Positions 1-9,721 of a stretch of 55,897 nucleotides of DNA are shown here, in pieces. The notes under the pieces were generated by a model. That model was not told the DNA's origin and did not search any database. It saw nothing but the letters and a program-made list of their open reading frames with translations. The first letter of the stretch is position 1. Each line of letters starts with the position of its first letter. The stretch is from G020348185 sp964525045. Its GTDB lineage: Bacteria; Nitrospirota; Nitrospiria; Nitrospirales; UBA8639. The position numbers and the translations under genes were made by a program. The stretch covers positions 1-55,897 of the forward strand of contig CAZGFD010000025.1 in the NCBI GenBank assembly GCA_964525045.1, written 5' to 3'.

Positions 1-766
1 TGGCCCCGCTCGGCCAATAATTGAGCAGTTTAAGGGTAATGATTGATCGACGGATTAACGCGGCTTGCGGACCTTCATACTCACAATTTCGCATCCAGCG
101 CCGCCACGTCTCGCGTGTCTCCCGTAACAGGCTCTCAGAACCTGGGGAAAAATCATTGGCCAACGGGGCATTCCACCGCAAAGCCAATTGGAGGCAGGTA
201 CCAGATTGGAGTGTGTGTGTTGACCGGAGACTTTTCAGGGGGAGCGTCGCAGAGAAGTGAAGATGTAACTCTGGACGGGTTGTAAGATTCAGGCGAAATC
301 CCCCGGTTTCTGGCGAAACTAACACCTCTTCTTTGGGGTTGAGGTTGATCAGGAGACTTACCGATCCGCGCAGCACCTTGATTGATCGCACCAGTTGGCC
401 CTGATAGGGAGGGGTGGGATCCGTGAAAGCGGTGCCGTGGCGAAGGACCAGGGCATCGGTCACACGTACGAGGCCCGACTGACTTCGCAATTCAGTCACT
501 AATACGCCGGTATCCGGTTCGTAATATTGTCTGGACTCCACGAGCCCTTGAAGGGTCACCAGGAACTGTCCCCCTCGGGCCACATCTAAGAGGCCACAGA
601 AGAGCGGTGGGGAATCAAACCGCGGAAGGCAGAGCCAGGCGATCCCTCCATCACGCCCGACGAGCGCCGCGGTCGTGCCATCCCCTATCAGACCAAAATC
701 TTCAAGCGGGAGGTAGCCGTCGACCGTTTTCAGAGGGAAGAATGGGGTGGTCGTCTTGTCTTCCAT
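1..766 (-). CDS. Glycoside hydrolase family 15 (glucoamylase-like) protein, partial
   Basis: The reading frame is open from ATG at 766 down to the window edge, so about 255 N-terminal residues are visible and the rest lies outside. The start of the protein (LEDFGLIGDGTTAALVGRDG, then IAWLCLPRFDSPPLFCGLLD) is the typical N-terminal beta-sandwich opening of GH15 glucoamylase/trehalase-like enzymes, which hydrolyse terminal alpha-glucosidic bonds. The catalytic (alpha/alpha)6 barrel would lie beyond the edge, so activity cannot be judged. An in-frame GTG sits five codons upstream of the ATG and is an alternative start. The next gene upstream on the same strand is a sugar nucleotidyltransferase, 35 bp away, which suggests a carbohydrate-related operon. 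Family assignment is fairly secure; substrate is not. Confidence 0.75.
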   Translation of the reverse strand, partial: MEDKTTTPFFPLKTVDGYLPLEDFGLIGDGTTAALVGRDGGIAWLCLPRFDSPPLFCGLLDVARGGQFLVTLQGLVESRQYYEPDTGVLVTELRSQSGLVRVTDALVLRHGTAFTDPTPPYQGQLVRSIKVLRGSVSLLINLNPKEEVLVSPETGGFRLNLTTRPELHLHFSATLPLKSLRSTHTLQSGTCLQLALRWNAPLANDFSPGSESLLRETRETWRRWMRNCEYEGPQAALIRRSIITLKLLNYWPSGA

Positions 767-801
767 TTTTTCTTTGTGCACCTAGAGAGGGGAATGTGTC
801 C

Positions 802-1845
802 TTAGGAAAAGAACGAAAGGTCACCGAAATCCGGATGCCGGCCTGATGGACGACTTCCCCCAAGGCGAGATCCTGCGTCATCTTCATGGCTGACAGATCC
901 TCCGATTCGTCCCTCTTCAAAGGGGAACAAGGGCTCCTTGCCAATTTGGCGCAATGAAGTGACGATCCATTCCGGTCTCTCCCAATCGCTCCACAGCACC
1001 CCTTCCAGTTCCATCACACCCACACATTCCGGAATTCGTTTAAAGAGGTCTGATGAGATAGTGTACCGAGGCATGTCGTGATAAATGGTCTGAAGGACTT
1101 GACTTTCCCTTGCCGTTCCGATCACTCCCTGTAACCGGGCAAAGCGGTCCATCAGTTCTGGCAAGCAGCGCCATCCGAGATCCCACAAGGTCGAAGCTTT
1201 CGCGGCGATCACCGAGGTATTCCACAGGGCGCCACGGGTCATCGCCTGGATGCCCCGCTTTGTATCGGGTTTTTCCATAAACGCGGTGACTTGGTAGACC
1301 GCAGCGCCTCCGGTCCATCCAAGGAGGTCACCCCTCACCAGCCATCCATAGTCCAATTCAGGATGGGTGGGACGAACGCCCAAGACGATCAGCCGGTCTC
1401 GGAGGATTTCTGCGGCCCGAATGGCGTGACGAACCGTCTCCACAAACTGATCTTCCGGAAACACAAAATGATCTGAGGGATACATGACGACGGTGGCTTG
1501 GGAATCCTTCCCCAGGACATAGGTCAGGGGGAAAAACACATCGGCGGCGGTAGTGCAAACGTTTGGTTGGATCACGACCTGGCCGGCCTTTTGTGGCTTC
1601 AGGTGTGGCCAGGCGAGATGTTGGTGTGGCTGACTAACCACCGTGACTTTATGGGCCTTGGGAGAGACGCAGTCGGCACGGTCCAGAGTGTGCTGAAGCA
1701 TGGAGCGGGTGCCGACAAAGGTACAATATTGCTTGGGAAGAGGATACCCCAGCCATTGGTGAATAAAGGGCCGGAGGCGCACTCCTTCACCCCCTGGCAA
1801 GATAACGGACCACAGGTGCCCTTCCGTGGAGTCTCGCCCTTTCAT
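802..1845 (-). CDS. Mannose-1-phosphate guanylyltransferase-like sugar nucleotidyltransferase
   Basis: The 347-residue protein has the nucleotidyltransferase signature near its N-terminus (LPGGEGVRLRPF, then PLPKQYCTF), followed by the YPSDHFVFPE segment expected for the metal/nucleotide-binding Asp and an FMEKPD segment around residue 190. The family transfers a nucleotidyl group to a sugar-1-phosphate; similarity to GDP-mannose pyrophosphorylases is the best guess. A strong Shine-Dalgarno (GGGAGG) precedes ATG 1845. The C-terminal 35 residues look unlike the family, and the alternative frame at 702-944 reads more naturally (DLSAMKMTQDLALGEVVHQ), so a frameshift near the 3' end is possible. 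It lies just upstream of the GH15-like gene on the same strand. Confidence 0.75.
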   Translation of the reverse strand: MKGRDSTEGHLWSVILPGGEGVRLRPFIHQWLGYPLPKQYCTFVGTRSMLQHTLDRADCVSPKAHKVTVVSQPHQHLAWPHLKPQKAGQVVIQPNVCTTAADVFFPLTYVLGKDSQATVVMYPSDHFVFPEDQFVETVRHAIRAAEILRDRLIVLGVRPTHPELDYGWLVRGDLLGWTGGAAVYQVTAFMEKPDTKRGIQAMTRGALWNTSVIAAKASTLWDLGWRCLPELMDRFARLQGVIGTARESQVLQTIYHDMPRYTISSDLFKRIPECVGVMELEGVLWSDWERPEWIVTSLRQIGKEPLFPFEEGRIGGSVSHEDDAGSRLGGSRPSGRHPDFGDLSFFS

Positions 1846-1929
1846 AGGGGTCCTCCCATATTCACGTTTGGCTAATACGAGATGATTGAATATTGTTCAA
1901 ACTGTTTCTGGGGGTAGCCGGGGAAACGC

Positions 1930-2214
1930 TCAATCTTGCCTTTTCTTACCTGCGTGCCGGTGATCTCCTTTTGCCATCCGTCTGTTCTGCAGAATGGTCG
2001 GATCGATGACGGCCCCACAAGAAAGACAGCGCCAACTCAGGCACCATTGATGACCGGATGCATCGAAAATATCCAGAAAAAATGAGGGAACGAGTAATCC
2101 ACCACAGCGAACACAAGCGGTGTTTTTACTCCATTCCTGCTGAAGATCCTGATGGTTATAATTTTTCTGGGAATAGTTGTAGGGGAAACAGTATCTCCGC
2201 TGCCGGACGCGCAT
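1930..2214 (-). CDS. Small zinc-ribbon-like hypothetical protein
   Basis: The product has about 94 residues. I chose ATG 2214 because AAGGAG lies seven bases upstream; the open frame continues to 2256. Two CxxC pairs (CVRCGG and CLSCGAVIDP) about 35 residues apart look like a zinc ribbon. The rest is basic and polar, with no membrane segment. No function can be named; it may bind nucleic acid or a protein partner. It sits alone between the nucleotidyltransferase and the two-component genes, all on the minus strand. Confidence 0.55.
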   Translation of the reverse strand: MRVRQRRYCFPYNYSQKNYNHQDLQQEWSKNTACVRCGGLLVPSFFLDIFDASGHQWCLSWRCLSCGAVIDPTILQNRRMAKGDHRHAGKKRQD

Positions 2215-2372
2215 GGGGATCTCCTTGTGGAATTCCTTCTCTGATTTAGTTGTCACTAATGATGCCCTACCTTAAGCTCCAATTTTGGAGACCGATAGCA
2301 GGGAATACCGGACCAGGGAGGGAAAAACCTGACAAAGGAAGAAGAATTTATGGGGATCCGTGGGGACAGACG

Positions 2373-3050
2373 TCAGGGAGTGGCACGCCCGGGCTTGAGA
2401 ATCCCGCAATCCACGGCATACTGAACCAAAGCTACCCGGCTTCGGAGTCCCAGTTTTTCCATCAGGCGGGATCGATAGGCTTCGACGGACTTCACACTGA
2501 CACCTAACTGGTCTGCAATCTGGCGATTTGTGAAACCCTGCGCAACAAGACTGAACACCTCCCGTTCTCGCTGGCTGAGCAGGCTCAACCAGCCAGGGGA
2601 ACCCCCCGGCTGCCTGAGTTTTGGAGACCCAAAGAGCAGATCCGGTCCGGCTTCGGCGGTGGCGGCGAAATCCACAAAAGTCCGTCCCTGAGCGGCGGCG
2701 CGGATCGCCGTCAGCAGTTCCGTGTCGGCGGCACTTTTTGTGACATAACCGACCGCGCCCGCTGCCAACGCGGCTCGCACATACCCGGCCTCCGTATGCA
2801 TGGTGAGAATTAACACCCGCGTCGTGGGACAGGCCTCACGCGTCTGGGTGATCGCGGCCATGTCGATCCGTCCCGCCATGGCCAAGTCCATGAGAACCAC
2901 ATCGGGCCCAACCGCTTGAATGGTGGTGATGGCCTCAGGGATCGTTCCTGCTTCACCGATGACTTCCATATCCGATTGCGCGTTAATCAGCAAACGAAGG
3001 CCGGCTCGCAAGACGGCATGGTCATCAGTGATGAGCACGCGAATTGGCAT
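2373..3050 (-). CDS. NarL/FixJ-family response regulator
   Basis: A 225-residue two-domain regulator. Residues 1-125 form a receiver domain with the acidic pair DD at 9-10, the phospho-acceptor Asp55 in VVLMDLAM and the conserved Lys in YVTKSAAD. Residues about 158-218 are a LuxR-type helix-turn-helix (LSQREREVFSLVAQG, then NRQIADQLGVSVKSVEAYRS). The gene overlaps the 3' end of the upstream histidine kinase by 26 bp, so the two are almost certainly a co-translated cognate pair. Targets are unknown. DNA binding would be expected after phosphorylation-driven dimerisation, as in the NarL family. Confidence 0.93.
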   Translation of the reverse strand: MPIRVLITDDHAVLRAGLRLLINAQSDMEVIGEAGTIPEAITTIQAVGPDVVLMDLAMAGRIDMAAITQTREACPTTRVLILTMHTEAGYVRAALAAGAVGYVTKSAADTELLTAIRAAAQGRTFVDFAATAEAGPDLLFGSPKLRQPGGSPGWLSLLSQREREVFSLVAQGFTNRQIADQLGVSVKSVEAYRSRLMEKLGLRSRVALVQYAVDCGILKPGRATP

Positions 3051-5031
3051 CGGGGGTCTCCTTCAACAGGGGGATTCGAACGTAAATGGTGGTGCCCATT
3101 TGCGGGGTAGATTCGATCATCAAGTTGCCCTGGAGGGAATTGGCACGCTCCTGCATGCCATAGAGTCCCAGTTTATGAGTGGGATCCATGGCGTGTACCA
3201 TCGGTTCGACGGAGAAGCCGCATCCGTCGTCCTCAACGATCAACTGAACTTCCGATGGCAGGCATTTGAGAATAATGCTGACCGTCTTTGCTGTGGCATG
3301 CTTGGCGATGTTCGTCAATGCCTCCTGAATGATGCGATACAAGGCTGTCTCCGTCAGGGAAGGGAGCCGGCCACCATCCAGTCCGGCGACATGGACTTCG
3401 ACCGGGATCCCATGAGTTTGCTCAAACTCAACGGCATACCGGGAAACGGCTTCCTGAAGCCCAAGGTCGTCCAGGAGGCTGGGTCTGAGTCCCCTGGCCA
3501 GTCGTTGCACTTCAAAAAGCGTTTGGGCAGTGATAACACGAAGATCCTTGGCCCGTACTTGCAAGAGGTGGTCCCTCGCGGATTCCTCCAACGAACGAAG
3601 CCCAACCAATAAGGAAGTAAGCGATTGTCCAATTTCATCGTGCAACTCACGGCTGAGGCGCCGCCGTTCATCTTCTTGAGCGGTCATGAGCTTGTTTAAG
3701 AGTTGTTCGTGAACGGCCTCAGCCTGTTGGAGTTTCCGATAGGTCAAGGCATTTTGGAGGGCGATAGAAGCCGCCTGGGCTACTCCCAGCAATTTGGCCT
3801 CATCGGCTTTTGTAAACCCCTTGGGATCCTTCTTATTGTGAAGTTCCAAAATCCCAAGAGGGTTTCCCGTCCCATCGAGAATTGGGAGACACACGGCTGT
3901 TTGGATCCCAAATTCGTCCCGGAGGTGCAAATCGATCTGTCTATCATGCCCAGCATCATTGGTGACATAGAGAGCTTTTTGAAGGATGACCCAACCAGGC
4001 AGCCCTTCTCCTAAAAGGAAATACTGTGGAGTCGCGATGACCCTCCCATCCTGGAAATATTTGTGGGAGACAATGCGATCTTTTTCCATGAGCCCCGCAA
4101 AGCCACTCGAAGCCCCAATGAGTCGAATCGACTCTACGACGAGGTCATCCAGTAATTGTTCGGTTTCCAGTGTCGAGCTTAATTTTTGGCTAATATGCGT
4201 AAGGTTGACGATAGTCTCATGAGCTTCCTTTTTTTGAGTGAGGTCTTGGGTGACGGTAGCAAACCCTTGCAGTTCCCCCACGTCATTGCGTAAGGGGGTG
4301 AGGACCATATGAGCAAAGTAGGCGGTGCCGTCTTTTCGGATGCACCAACCCTCATCTTCTGCCTGGCCTGTGGCTATTGCCAGAGAGAGTAACGCATTTG
4401 ACCACTGGGGGTTGGTGGCGTTCTCGCGGAACAGGTGGGAGAATGTCCGACCCACAGCGTCTTCTAAAGAATACCCGGTCATCTTCTCGGCGCCGATATT
4501 CCAACTGGCCACCCGTCCGTCTGCGGCCAGCATCACAATCCCATAGTCCCGGACATGCTCAACCACTAACCGGACCTGGTCCTCTTTGGTCTGCAATTTT
4601 TCTTCTGCACGGGCACGTTGCAGGGAGAGGAGGGCAATGGCCCAAATGGCGGCGACGGAGAACCCTCGATTGGTCATTGAGACTTCCTCCGGCATCCCAG
4701 GAAGAGAGAGCCAAAAGCCCAGGATCGTCAAAACCGTACATAGACCGGCGACAGCAACCACCAGGCGGCGTGGGAGGGTTTGGGTGGCCCAAAACACCAC
4801 GGCGGTATATAACATTTCTTCAGCGAATCCTCTGGGAGTGGATAAATCAAGAACAAAAACGCCACCCGCAAGCGATAGAGTCACCCACAGGGAATGGGAT
4901 TTGAACCACACGGATGAAATTTTCAATCTCCTATTCATTTCTTCATCCACCATTCGACGCCATTTCTTTGGGTCGATTCGAGGGAAGGGATGGGGAAGCG
5001 ATTCCCAGCTGCCCCTAATCGGGTGTGCCAC
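3025..5031 (-). CDS. Membrane-bound PAS-GAF sensor histidine kinase (NarX-type)
   Basis: A 668-residue sensor kinase. Several hydrophobic segments (about residues 45-135) form an N-terminal membrane domain. A PAS domain follows (EHVRDYGIVMLAADGRVASW), then a GAF domain (about 290-430). The HisKA_3 dimerisation helix carries the phospho-acceptor His in RRRLSRELHDEIGQSL, and the C-terminal HATPase has an N box (EALTNIAKHA) and a G box (EDDGCGF; GLYGMQERA). The predicted start is GTG 5031; ATG 4953 is a plausible alternative because the first 26 residues are not hydrophobic. It overlaps its response regulator. The PAS and GAF domains suggest an intracellular redox, gas or small-molecule signal, but the ligand cannot be read from the sequence. 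Confidence 0.92.
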   Translation of the reverse strand: MAHPIRGSWESLPHPFPRIDPKKWRRMVDEEMNRRLKISSVWFKSHSLWVTLSLAGGVFVLDLSTPRGFAEEMLYTAVVFWATQTLPRRLVVAVAGLCTVLTILGFWLSLPGMPEEVSMTNRGFSVAAIWAIALLSLQRARAEEKLQTKEDQVRLVVEHVRDYGIVMLAADGRVASWNIGAEKMTGYSLEDAVGRTFSHLFRENATNPQWSNALLSLAIATGQAEDEGWCIRKDGTAYFAHMVLTPLRNDVGELQGFATVTQDLTQKKEAHETIVNLTHISQKLSSTLETEQLLDDLVVESIRLIGASSGFAGLMEKDRIVSHKYFQDGRVIATPQYFLLGEGLPGWVILQKALYVTNDAGHDRQIDLHLRDEFGIQTAVCLPILDGTGNPLGILELHNKKDPKGFTKADEAKLLGVAQAASIALQNALTYRKLQQAEAVHEQLLNKLMTAQEDERRRLSRELHDEIGQSLTSLLVGLRSLEESARDHLLQVRAKDLRVITAQTLFEVQRLARGLRPSLLDDLGLQEAVSRYAVEFEQTHGIPVEVHVAGLDGGRLPSLTETALYRIIQEALTNIAKHATAKTVSIILKCLPSEVQLIVEDDGCGFSVEPMVHAMDPTHKLGLYGMQERANSLQGNLMIESTPQMGTTIYVRIPLLKETPDANSRAHH

Positions 5032-5340
5032 CAGGGCTGGTCATAGAAAGGGGAGCTACTGGAGAAATCACAGTGTATCATGTTGGATGTTGGGAGAGAG
5101 AGCTTCCAATGTTGAAATCTTATTTCTCCCTGATGGGCGAAAGTAATAGGCGGGGCATTCCTGAGATGAAAACCCGGCCATTCGCCACCTGTATGATAGC
5201 AAATCCAACACGTGAATGACCCCTAGGGCGTGGAATCGGTAAATTATCCTTTCACCCTTAATTAGAGGTACTGGTTTTTGGAAGTCTGATCCTCTATTCG
5301 AGAATAATTTTTTGATGGTCACAGGCCAAAAATTTAACGA

Positions 5341-5472
5341 TTACGTCTTCTTCTGGATTTTTACCGTCGTTGGTGAGGATCGAACCACCAACACCGAACA
5401 GGGAAACCCTTCCACCCACTTGGCGGCTGCGAAGGAATGCCGTGATTCGTCAATGGCGAGTAATACCCGCAT
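5341..5472 (-). pseudogene. Deletion remnant of a universal stress protein gene (43 codons)
   Basis: The frame starts MRVLLAIDESRHSFAAAKWV, matching the N-terminus of the full UspA-type protein at 7937-8890 (MNVLLAVDQSRHSGAAAKWV). After only two or three residues it continues CSVLVVRSSPT, which matches that protein's C-terminus (CSVLVVRPSPT). About 270 codons are missing, yet the fusion stays in frame and ends at a normal stop. The downstream flank (about 5155-5240) also resembles the flank of the intact gene (about 7785-7855), including the shared string ATAGCAAATCC. The gene was therefore probably duplicated and one copy collapsed by internal deletion. Whether the 43-residue peptide is made is unknown. 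Confidence 0.75.
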
Positions 5473-5693
5473 CCTTTTTCCTTTCCCTTCTGTTTCCCCA
5501 CAATTATTTTTTTGAGTTGGTTTTAATAAGGAAATGATGAGACATGGGAGTCTGTGAATTGTTCACGAATTCGTTTCTTTACTCCCACCATAATTGCGTT
5601 GCTTATCCCCACACTCACGATCAAGGTACCCATACCCCAATTTACTAGAATTGGGAAAAAGGAAGTATCTAGCCAAACCATTCCTTTTCCTAT

Positions 5694-6677
5694 TTAAAAT
5701 TCGTGGATGAGCCGGAACCCGATTGTAGGTAGGGTGAACTCGTGAGTGAGTCTCGCTCCCACTCCCGCTTGGACGAGCAAGTCATCACTGACCTCATAAT
5801 GGAGCTGGGGCATCACGAGCAAGCTTGCATGGCCACCGATGACCTGACCAAAATTGGTTTCAATCCCAGCGACAAGGTGATGGGACGGGCCTGCGAACAG
5901 GGTTAGGTTGCTTAACAGTTCGACATTTGCCCCACCGACAGCGTTCCCGATTTCCGCTCGCGGCCCAAACATGCCGAATACGCTCCAGGTCTCATCCAAA
6001 CGGAGTCCAGCGAGATATAACCACGTCGTGGTCCACAGTCGGGGTTCCAGATCGTATTGAAGGATCGTCTGAGCACCGTGGATAAACCGGTTGGTGAATT
6101 CAGTCCCGAACGTGATTTGTCCAGCGGTTTTATAGGCCTCGATGGTGGCATTTTCCATGGGAAGTTCTAGCTCAATGGCAATACCATCTCTTAAGACCAA
6201 TTCCATCTCGGGTGCCCACTCAATACCTTGCGTGTCAGGACTTCTTCTGACAAGCCCCAACGGATCGGGAACTTCGTCGACGGTTCTCGTTGTGCGGGCA
6301 AGGGGAACCAGCCCAAGCACATTGATCTCGGCTTCCCCACGCTTTGCGCCGAGCGGTCGGACCAGATCGAACACCATGGGCTCAGGAATGCGAGGCCCCT
6401 GATCTTCCCCCGAAAGTCGGTCCATCATCTCCGGTTGATGCCCTTCAGTTGCACTGAGAGTCAACCGCTGGCGCGATAATTTGTTAAAAATATCATCCGC
6501 GGTCGGCACACTAACCGTGAATTGTGGGCTGTCCTCAGATAAGATCGACAAAGACGACGCCGAAAGTGGCACAGACAAGGGGTCATAGAACTGTGCACAG
6601 GAAGGCAGCAAAGGAATGAATAGCGCCCACAGGGCAATCTGGATTATTTTCCTGCCACATGAGCCCCGGCCTGTCAC
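5694..6677 (-). CDS. Predicted outer-membrane lipoprotein with beta-rich C-terminal half
   Basis: A 327-residue protein with a basic start, a hydrophobic segment (IIQIALWALFIPLLPSC) and a lipobox-like Cys near residue 27, so a lipoprotein signal is likely. The C-terminal half (about 170-327) alternates hydrophobic and polar residues and ends in Phe (IGFRLIHEF), as many outer-membrane beta-barrel proteins do. Repeated aromatic strands such as TTTWLYLAGLRLDETWSVF fit this. I do not recognise the family. The start is GTG 6677 with only a weak purine-rich stretch upstream. It stands alone, with non-coding stretches on both sides. Confidence 0.55.
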   Translation of the reverse strand: MTGRGSCGRKIIQIALWALFIPLLPSCAQFYDPLSVPLSASSLSILSEDSPQFTVSVPTADDIFNKLSRQRLTLSATEGHQPEMMDRLSGEDQGPRIPEPMVFDLVRPLGAKRGEAEINVLGLVPLARTTRTVDEVPDPLGLVRRSPDTQGIEWAPEMELVLRDGIAIELELPMENATIEAYKTAGQITFGTEFTNRFIHGAQTILQYDLEPRLWTTTWLYLAGLRLDETWSVFGMFGPRAEIGNAVGGANVELLSNLTLFAGPSHHLVAGIETNFGQVIGGHASLLVMPQLHYEVSDDLLVQAGVGARLTHEFTLPTIGFRLIHEF

Positions 6678-7936
6678 ATTTCTTTTACAAAATCGGAGTT
6701 CTCAAGCGGTCTGCATGATTGAGGACCCCTATCCATCCGGTCCCCATGGCAGAGGGAAGGGGACAATGGATGATAAGGGTGGTGCATCGGTTTAGCGAAT
6801 GCAAAAAGGTTCAACTGGTTCAAGGGAGCAGACTGGCAAAAGTCTCGGCAATTCATAATGAAAAAAATGAGGGACCCAAAAGGTGTTTCGGATCTGTTCT
6901 TGAATTTTGAAGCCCCCTAATCTGAATCACGAAATCAAGGACGGTTAGAAATAAATGGCCCTCTGAACCCCTTCGCCCTTTGATCGAGAAACACTGGGAA
7001 TTTGAGAGCGTAGGCGGTGGAGACGAACCAATTTTTAATAAGAGCGTGTTTATTCCAAATGTTACAAGAAATAAAGGCGATCCTATCAGAACCCTACAAC
7101 TGAAGATGCAGGGCAATACCCCACGAATGAATGATATTCCTGACAAGGGGCCCCGAGCCTTCGCATTTCTTTAAGGAACAGAAGCGTCGCCATTCATGAC
7201 GGGTTGGGCTTTCTCTCCAGGAGAGAATAATGCTTGGTCAAAAGTGACTCGAAATCTCACTTTACAAGCAAGTGTTGGGAAGGAGGGCTCCGTTGGCATG
7301 GAGCAATTATGTGCCCACAGAAAATCTTCCGCTCCACTTGGTAAAAGCCACACTGAGAAAGCCAGCTCAAAAATTCCGGGTAAGGCTACAAAATCAAAAC
7401 GAAAAAGCGGCATGCCTTTGGAGCCTACTGCGATTTATCCACACCGCGAGATGGTTAGTCCCGAGAAGAAATATTCTGGAAGCAGCATGATAACTCCTCA
7501 CAGAGACTCAGGTTCCATTTTTGACAGGAAGCAAACTCCCTCGCCCATGAAAAGAAGGGGTGGGGTGTCTAGATAGGTGATTGTGGGGAAGTAGGTGGGA
7601 AGATAACCCAGAACCTTATAAAAGAGGAGGAATTTTCACTTTTTGTTCAATCCAGTAATGCGAGCATACACTTGAGATTTATCTTGATGGTCAACAGACA
7701 GAAGAAAATAATTTTTTCTGTAGAACACCTGGAATATCCTCCTTGGCCAGTTGCAAAAACCTAGGCTTTCCGATCATGGCATTGAAATCCCCTCTTTGGT
7801 TCCCTGTATCATAGCAAATCCTCCAACATGAAGGCCTCCTAGGGCCTGGAACCGGTTCAGCCATCATCATTCCTCTGTAAGATGCCTCGGGATTTTTTGG
7901 ATGGCAGATTCTCCATCGAAGCAAACACGCTGACGA
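6678..7936. other. Long stretch without a convincing gene
   Basis: Only short overlapping frames occur, none with a recognisable domain or a good ribosome site. The stretch around 7108-7150 (CCCCACGAATGAATGATATTCC and flanks) resembles 9196-9226 downstream, so segments near the universal stress gene appear duplicated and decayed. The 7770-7870 part resembles the flank of the gene remnant at 5341-5472. Confidence 0.5.
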
Positions 7937-8890
7937 TCACGTTTTCGTCTGGCTTTTCATCTTCGTTGGTGAGGGTCGTACCACCAATACCGAACACGAA
8001 GCGTGGCGGACCACCGAATTCGCCACGCTTCCCAATAGGAAGCGCCTCATCCCGGTTAATCCCCTTGACCCCATCACCACGAGATCCACCCGGAGGCGAT
8101 TGATCGCCTTAAGGATTTCCTCGGCTGCGTGCCCATTGGTCACCTTCACGTCGACGTGCAATTGTTTTCGACCCCAATTTCGTCGGGTTTCTTGAAGAAG
8201 GCGTTTCCCCATCTGCTCACGGGTTTCCTTGATTGCGAAACCCAACGGGGTCGAACGTAAATGATCGGGGAGTCCCGAGAGGGAGGTCAGAGAACCGGCG
8301 GTTTCCACGACATGGAGAATATAGAGGTGGGTTGAGGGGGGAAGATGGAACTGTTTCAGCAGGGAGACCGCGCTTTTGGCATCCTGGGAGCCATCTGTCG
8401 CGATCAGAATGCGCAGGGAGCGTGCTGAGCCTTGCGTCCAACGAGGCTGCCCTCGCACCGCCAGGACGGAACATGGCGCGTCACTTAAGACCCATTCACT
8501 CACGCTCCCGAGGAGAAATCGTTTCATTCCTGAAAGCCCCTTCGCTCCCACAACGACCAGGTCTATCTGATGCTCCTTAATCGCCGTGAGAATCTCAGCT
8601 CCCGGAATGCCTTCGACAATCCTGGTTTGAACTTCCATCTTCTCCGTCTGCAACAATTCCGCAATTCGGTCGATGAACCGATGGGCTTTGGAAACCGCCG
8701 CTCCCCGGTGCGCGGCAACCTTATTGCGAAACTTCCGCACATCCTCAAAAGTGGACCACTCCGGCCACTGTTTGAGCCCAAAAACATGGAGGACATGGAG
8801 AATGGATCCAGGCGGAAAGCGAAGGCCTTTCACCCATTTGGCTGCGGCGCCGGAATGCCGTGATTGGTCAACGGCAAGCAATACGTTCAT
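7937..8890 (-). CDS. Tandem-domain universal stress protein (UspA family)
   Basis: The product has 317 residues from ATG 8890, the start that matches the family opening MNVLLAVDQSRHS; the open frame runs further upstream to 8971. Two UspA folds are present, about residues 1-150 and 165-310. Each ends with the nucleotide-binding pattern G-2x-G-9x-G-(S/T): VVGAKGLSGMKRFLLGSVSEWV in the first and VMGSRGLTGMRRFLLGSVANSV in the second, so both may bind ATP. Such proteins are cytosolic and respond to starvation or oxidative stress. It appears to be monocistronic. A collapsed paralogue lies 2.5 kb away at 5341-5472. Confidence 0.92.
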   Translation of the reverse strand: MNVLLAVDQSRHSGAAAKWVKGLRFPPGSILHVLHVFGLKQWPEWSTFEDVRKFRNKVAAHRGAAVSKAHRFIDRIAELLQTEKMEVQTRIVEGIPGAEILTAIKEHQIDLVVVGAKGLSGMKRFLLGSVSEWVLSDAPCSVLAVRGQPRWTQGSARSLRILIATDGSQDAKSAVSLLKQFHLPPSTHLYILHVVETAGSLTSLSGLPDHLRSTPLGFAIKETREQMGKRLLQETRRNWGRKQLHVDVKVTNGHAAEEILKAINRLRVDLVVMGSRGLTGMRRFLLGSVANSVVRHASCSVLVVRPSPTKMKSQTKT

Positions 8891-9475
8891 TAATTTCTTC
8901 TTCCCCTGTGGTCGATTCATATGGCTAACTGTGAATTCGCATGGAATTTGGAAAACAGGAAATGAAGGCAAATCTTGGGTAGCACTTCCATCTTTATTTC
9001 CATCCTTATAATATCAAGATGATCGATTTTTGGTTTATGCGGTTTCCCTTTGGTCTTCTAATTCGAAAATTTCAGAAATTCGAGGGCTAGATGTTGGTGA
9101 TGACTCAGCGTGTTAAGCAACACCGTATTGTTCAAAGATGGAGTTATACATGGCCATCCTACCAAAAGGTGATTGAGGATGATGTCAGGCAAAACCCCAC
9201 GAATAAATGAATATTCCGGCACAGAGAATACTTTTGGTTTTTCATTGACTTGAAGGCAGAGAAATCAACTGACTGCATTGTGGGAACAAGGATAAGGCAA
9301 ACTCAGAAAAGTTTTACAACGGACTGTTGAGGTAATTGGCGTGATGGTCGTGCAACAGGAAGAAAAGGGCAAGAGGGAAGATAACGCACTTCGAGGATTT
9401 TTTTCGTAGAAGGGAGGAATATCTCAACCTCCACGATCCTGGTTGGATGTTTATTCCTGCTTTATCTTTGATCAT
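8891..9475. other. Non-coding stretch with degenerate duplicated sequence
   Basis: No gene is supported here. The upstream region of the universal stress gene comes first. Further on, around 9190-9230, is a diverged second copy of a sequence found at 7108-7150. It probably reflects old local duplication rather than a functional element. Confidence 0.4.
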
Positions 9476-9721
9476 TCAGTAATTAGGAGATCTTGTTCTT
9501 TTCCGCCGTTTCCGTCGCCCCTTGTCGTAGACCTTGCTCCTGTGCGCGACACGAAGCACCAATCCCACCTGGTCTTGATCTTCGATCTGGCAGATATTGG
9601 AACCAACCAGATGGCCACATTTGGCAAATGCCGATCGCCAGCTATGTGCGGCAGGGGAGGGAATCGAAACAGGGACGAGATAGATATCCCTGATCCACTT
9701 GACCATGGCCGCAATCATCAT
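9476..9721 (-). CDS. Possible small hypothetical protein
   Basis: An 81-residue frame from ATG 9721 (MMIAAMVKWIRDIYLVPVS) ends in a strongly basic tail (KGRRKRRKRTRSPNY). The composition is protein-like and the middle contains VGLVLRVAHRSK, but no family is recognised and the ribosome site is weak. It could be the 3' end of a decayed gene. It is divergent from the MBL-rhodanese gene at 9846. Confidence 0.25.
   Translation of the reverse strand: MMIAAMVKWIRDIYLVPVSIPSPAAHSWRSAFAKCGHLVGSNICQIEDQDQVGLVLRVAHRSKVYDKGRRKRRKRTRSPNY

Noticed and set aside
21..285. Two short plus-strand frames at the left edge
   Set aside because: They are antisense to the GH15-like gene, whose minus-strand frame is open to the edge and has clear family motifs.
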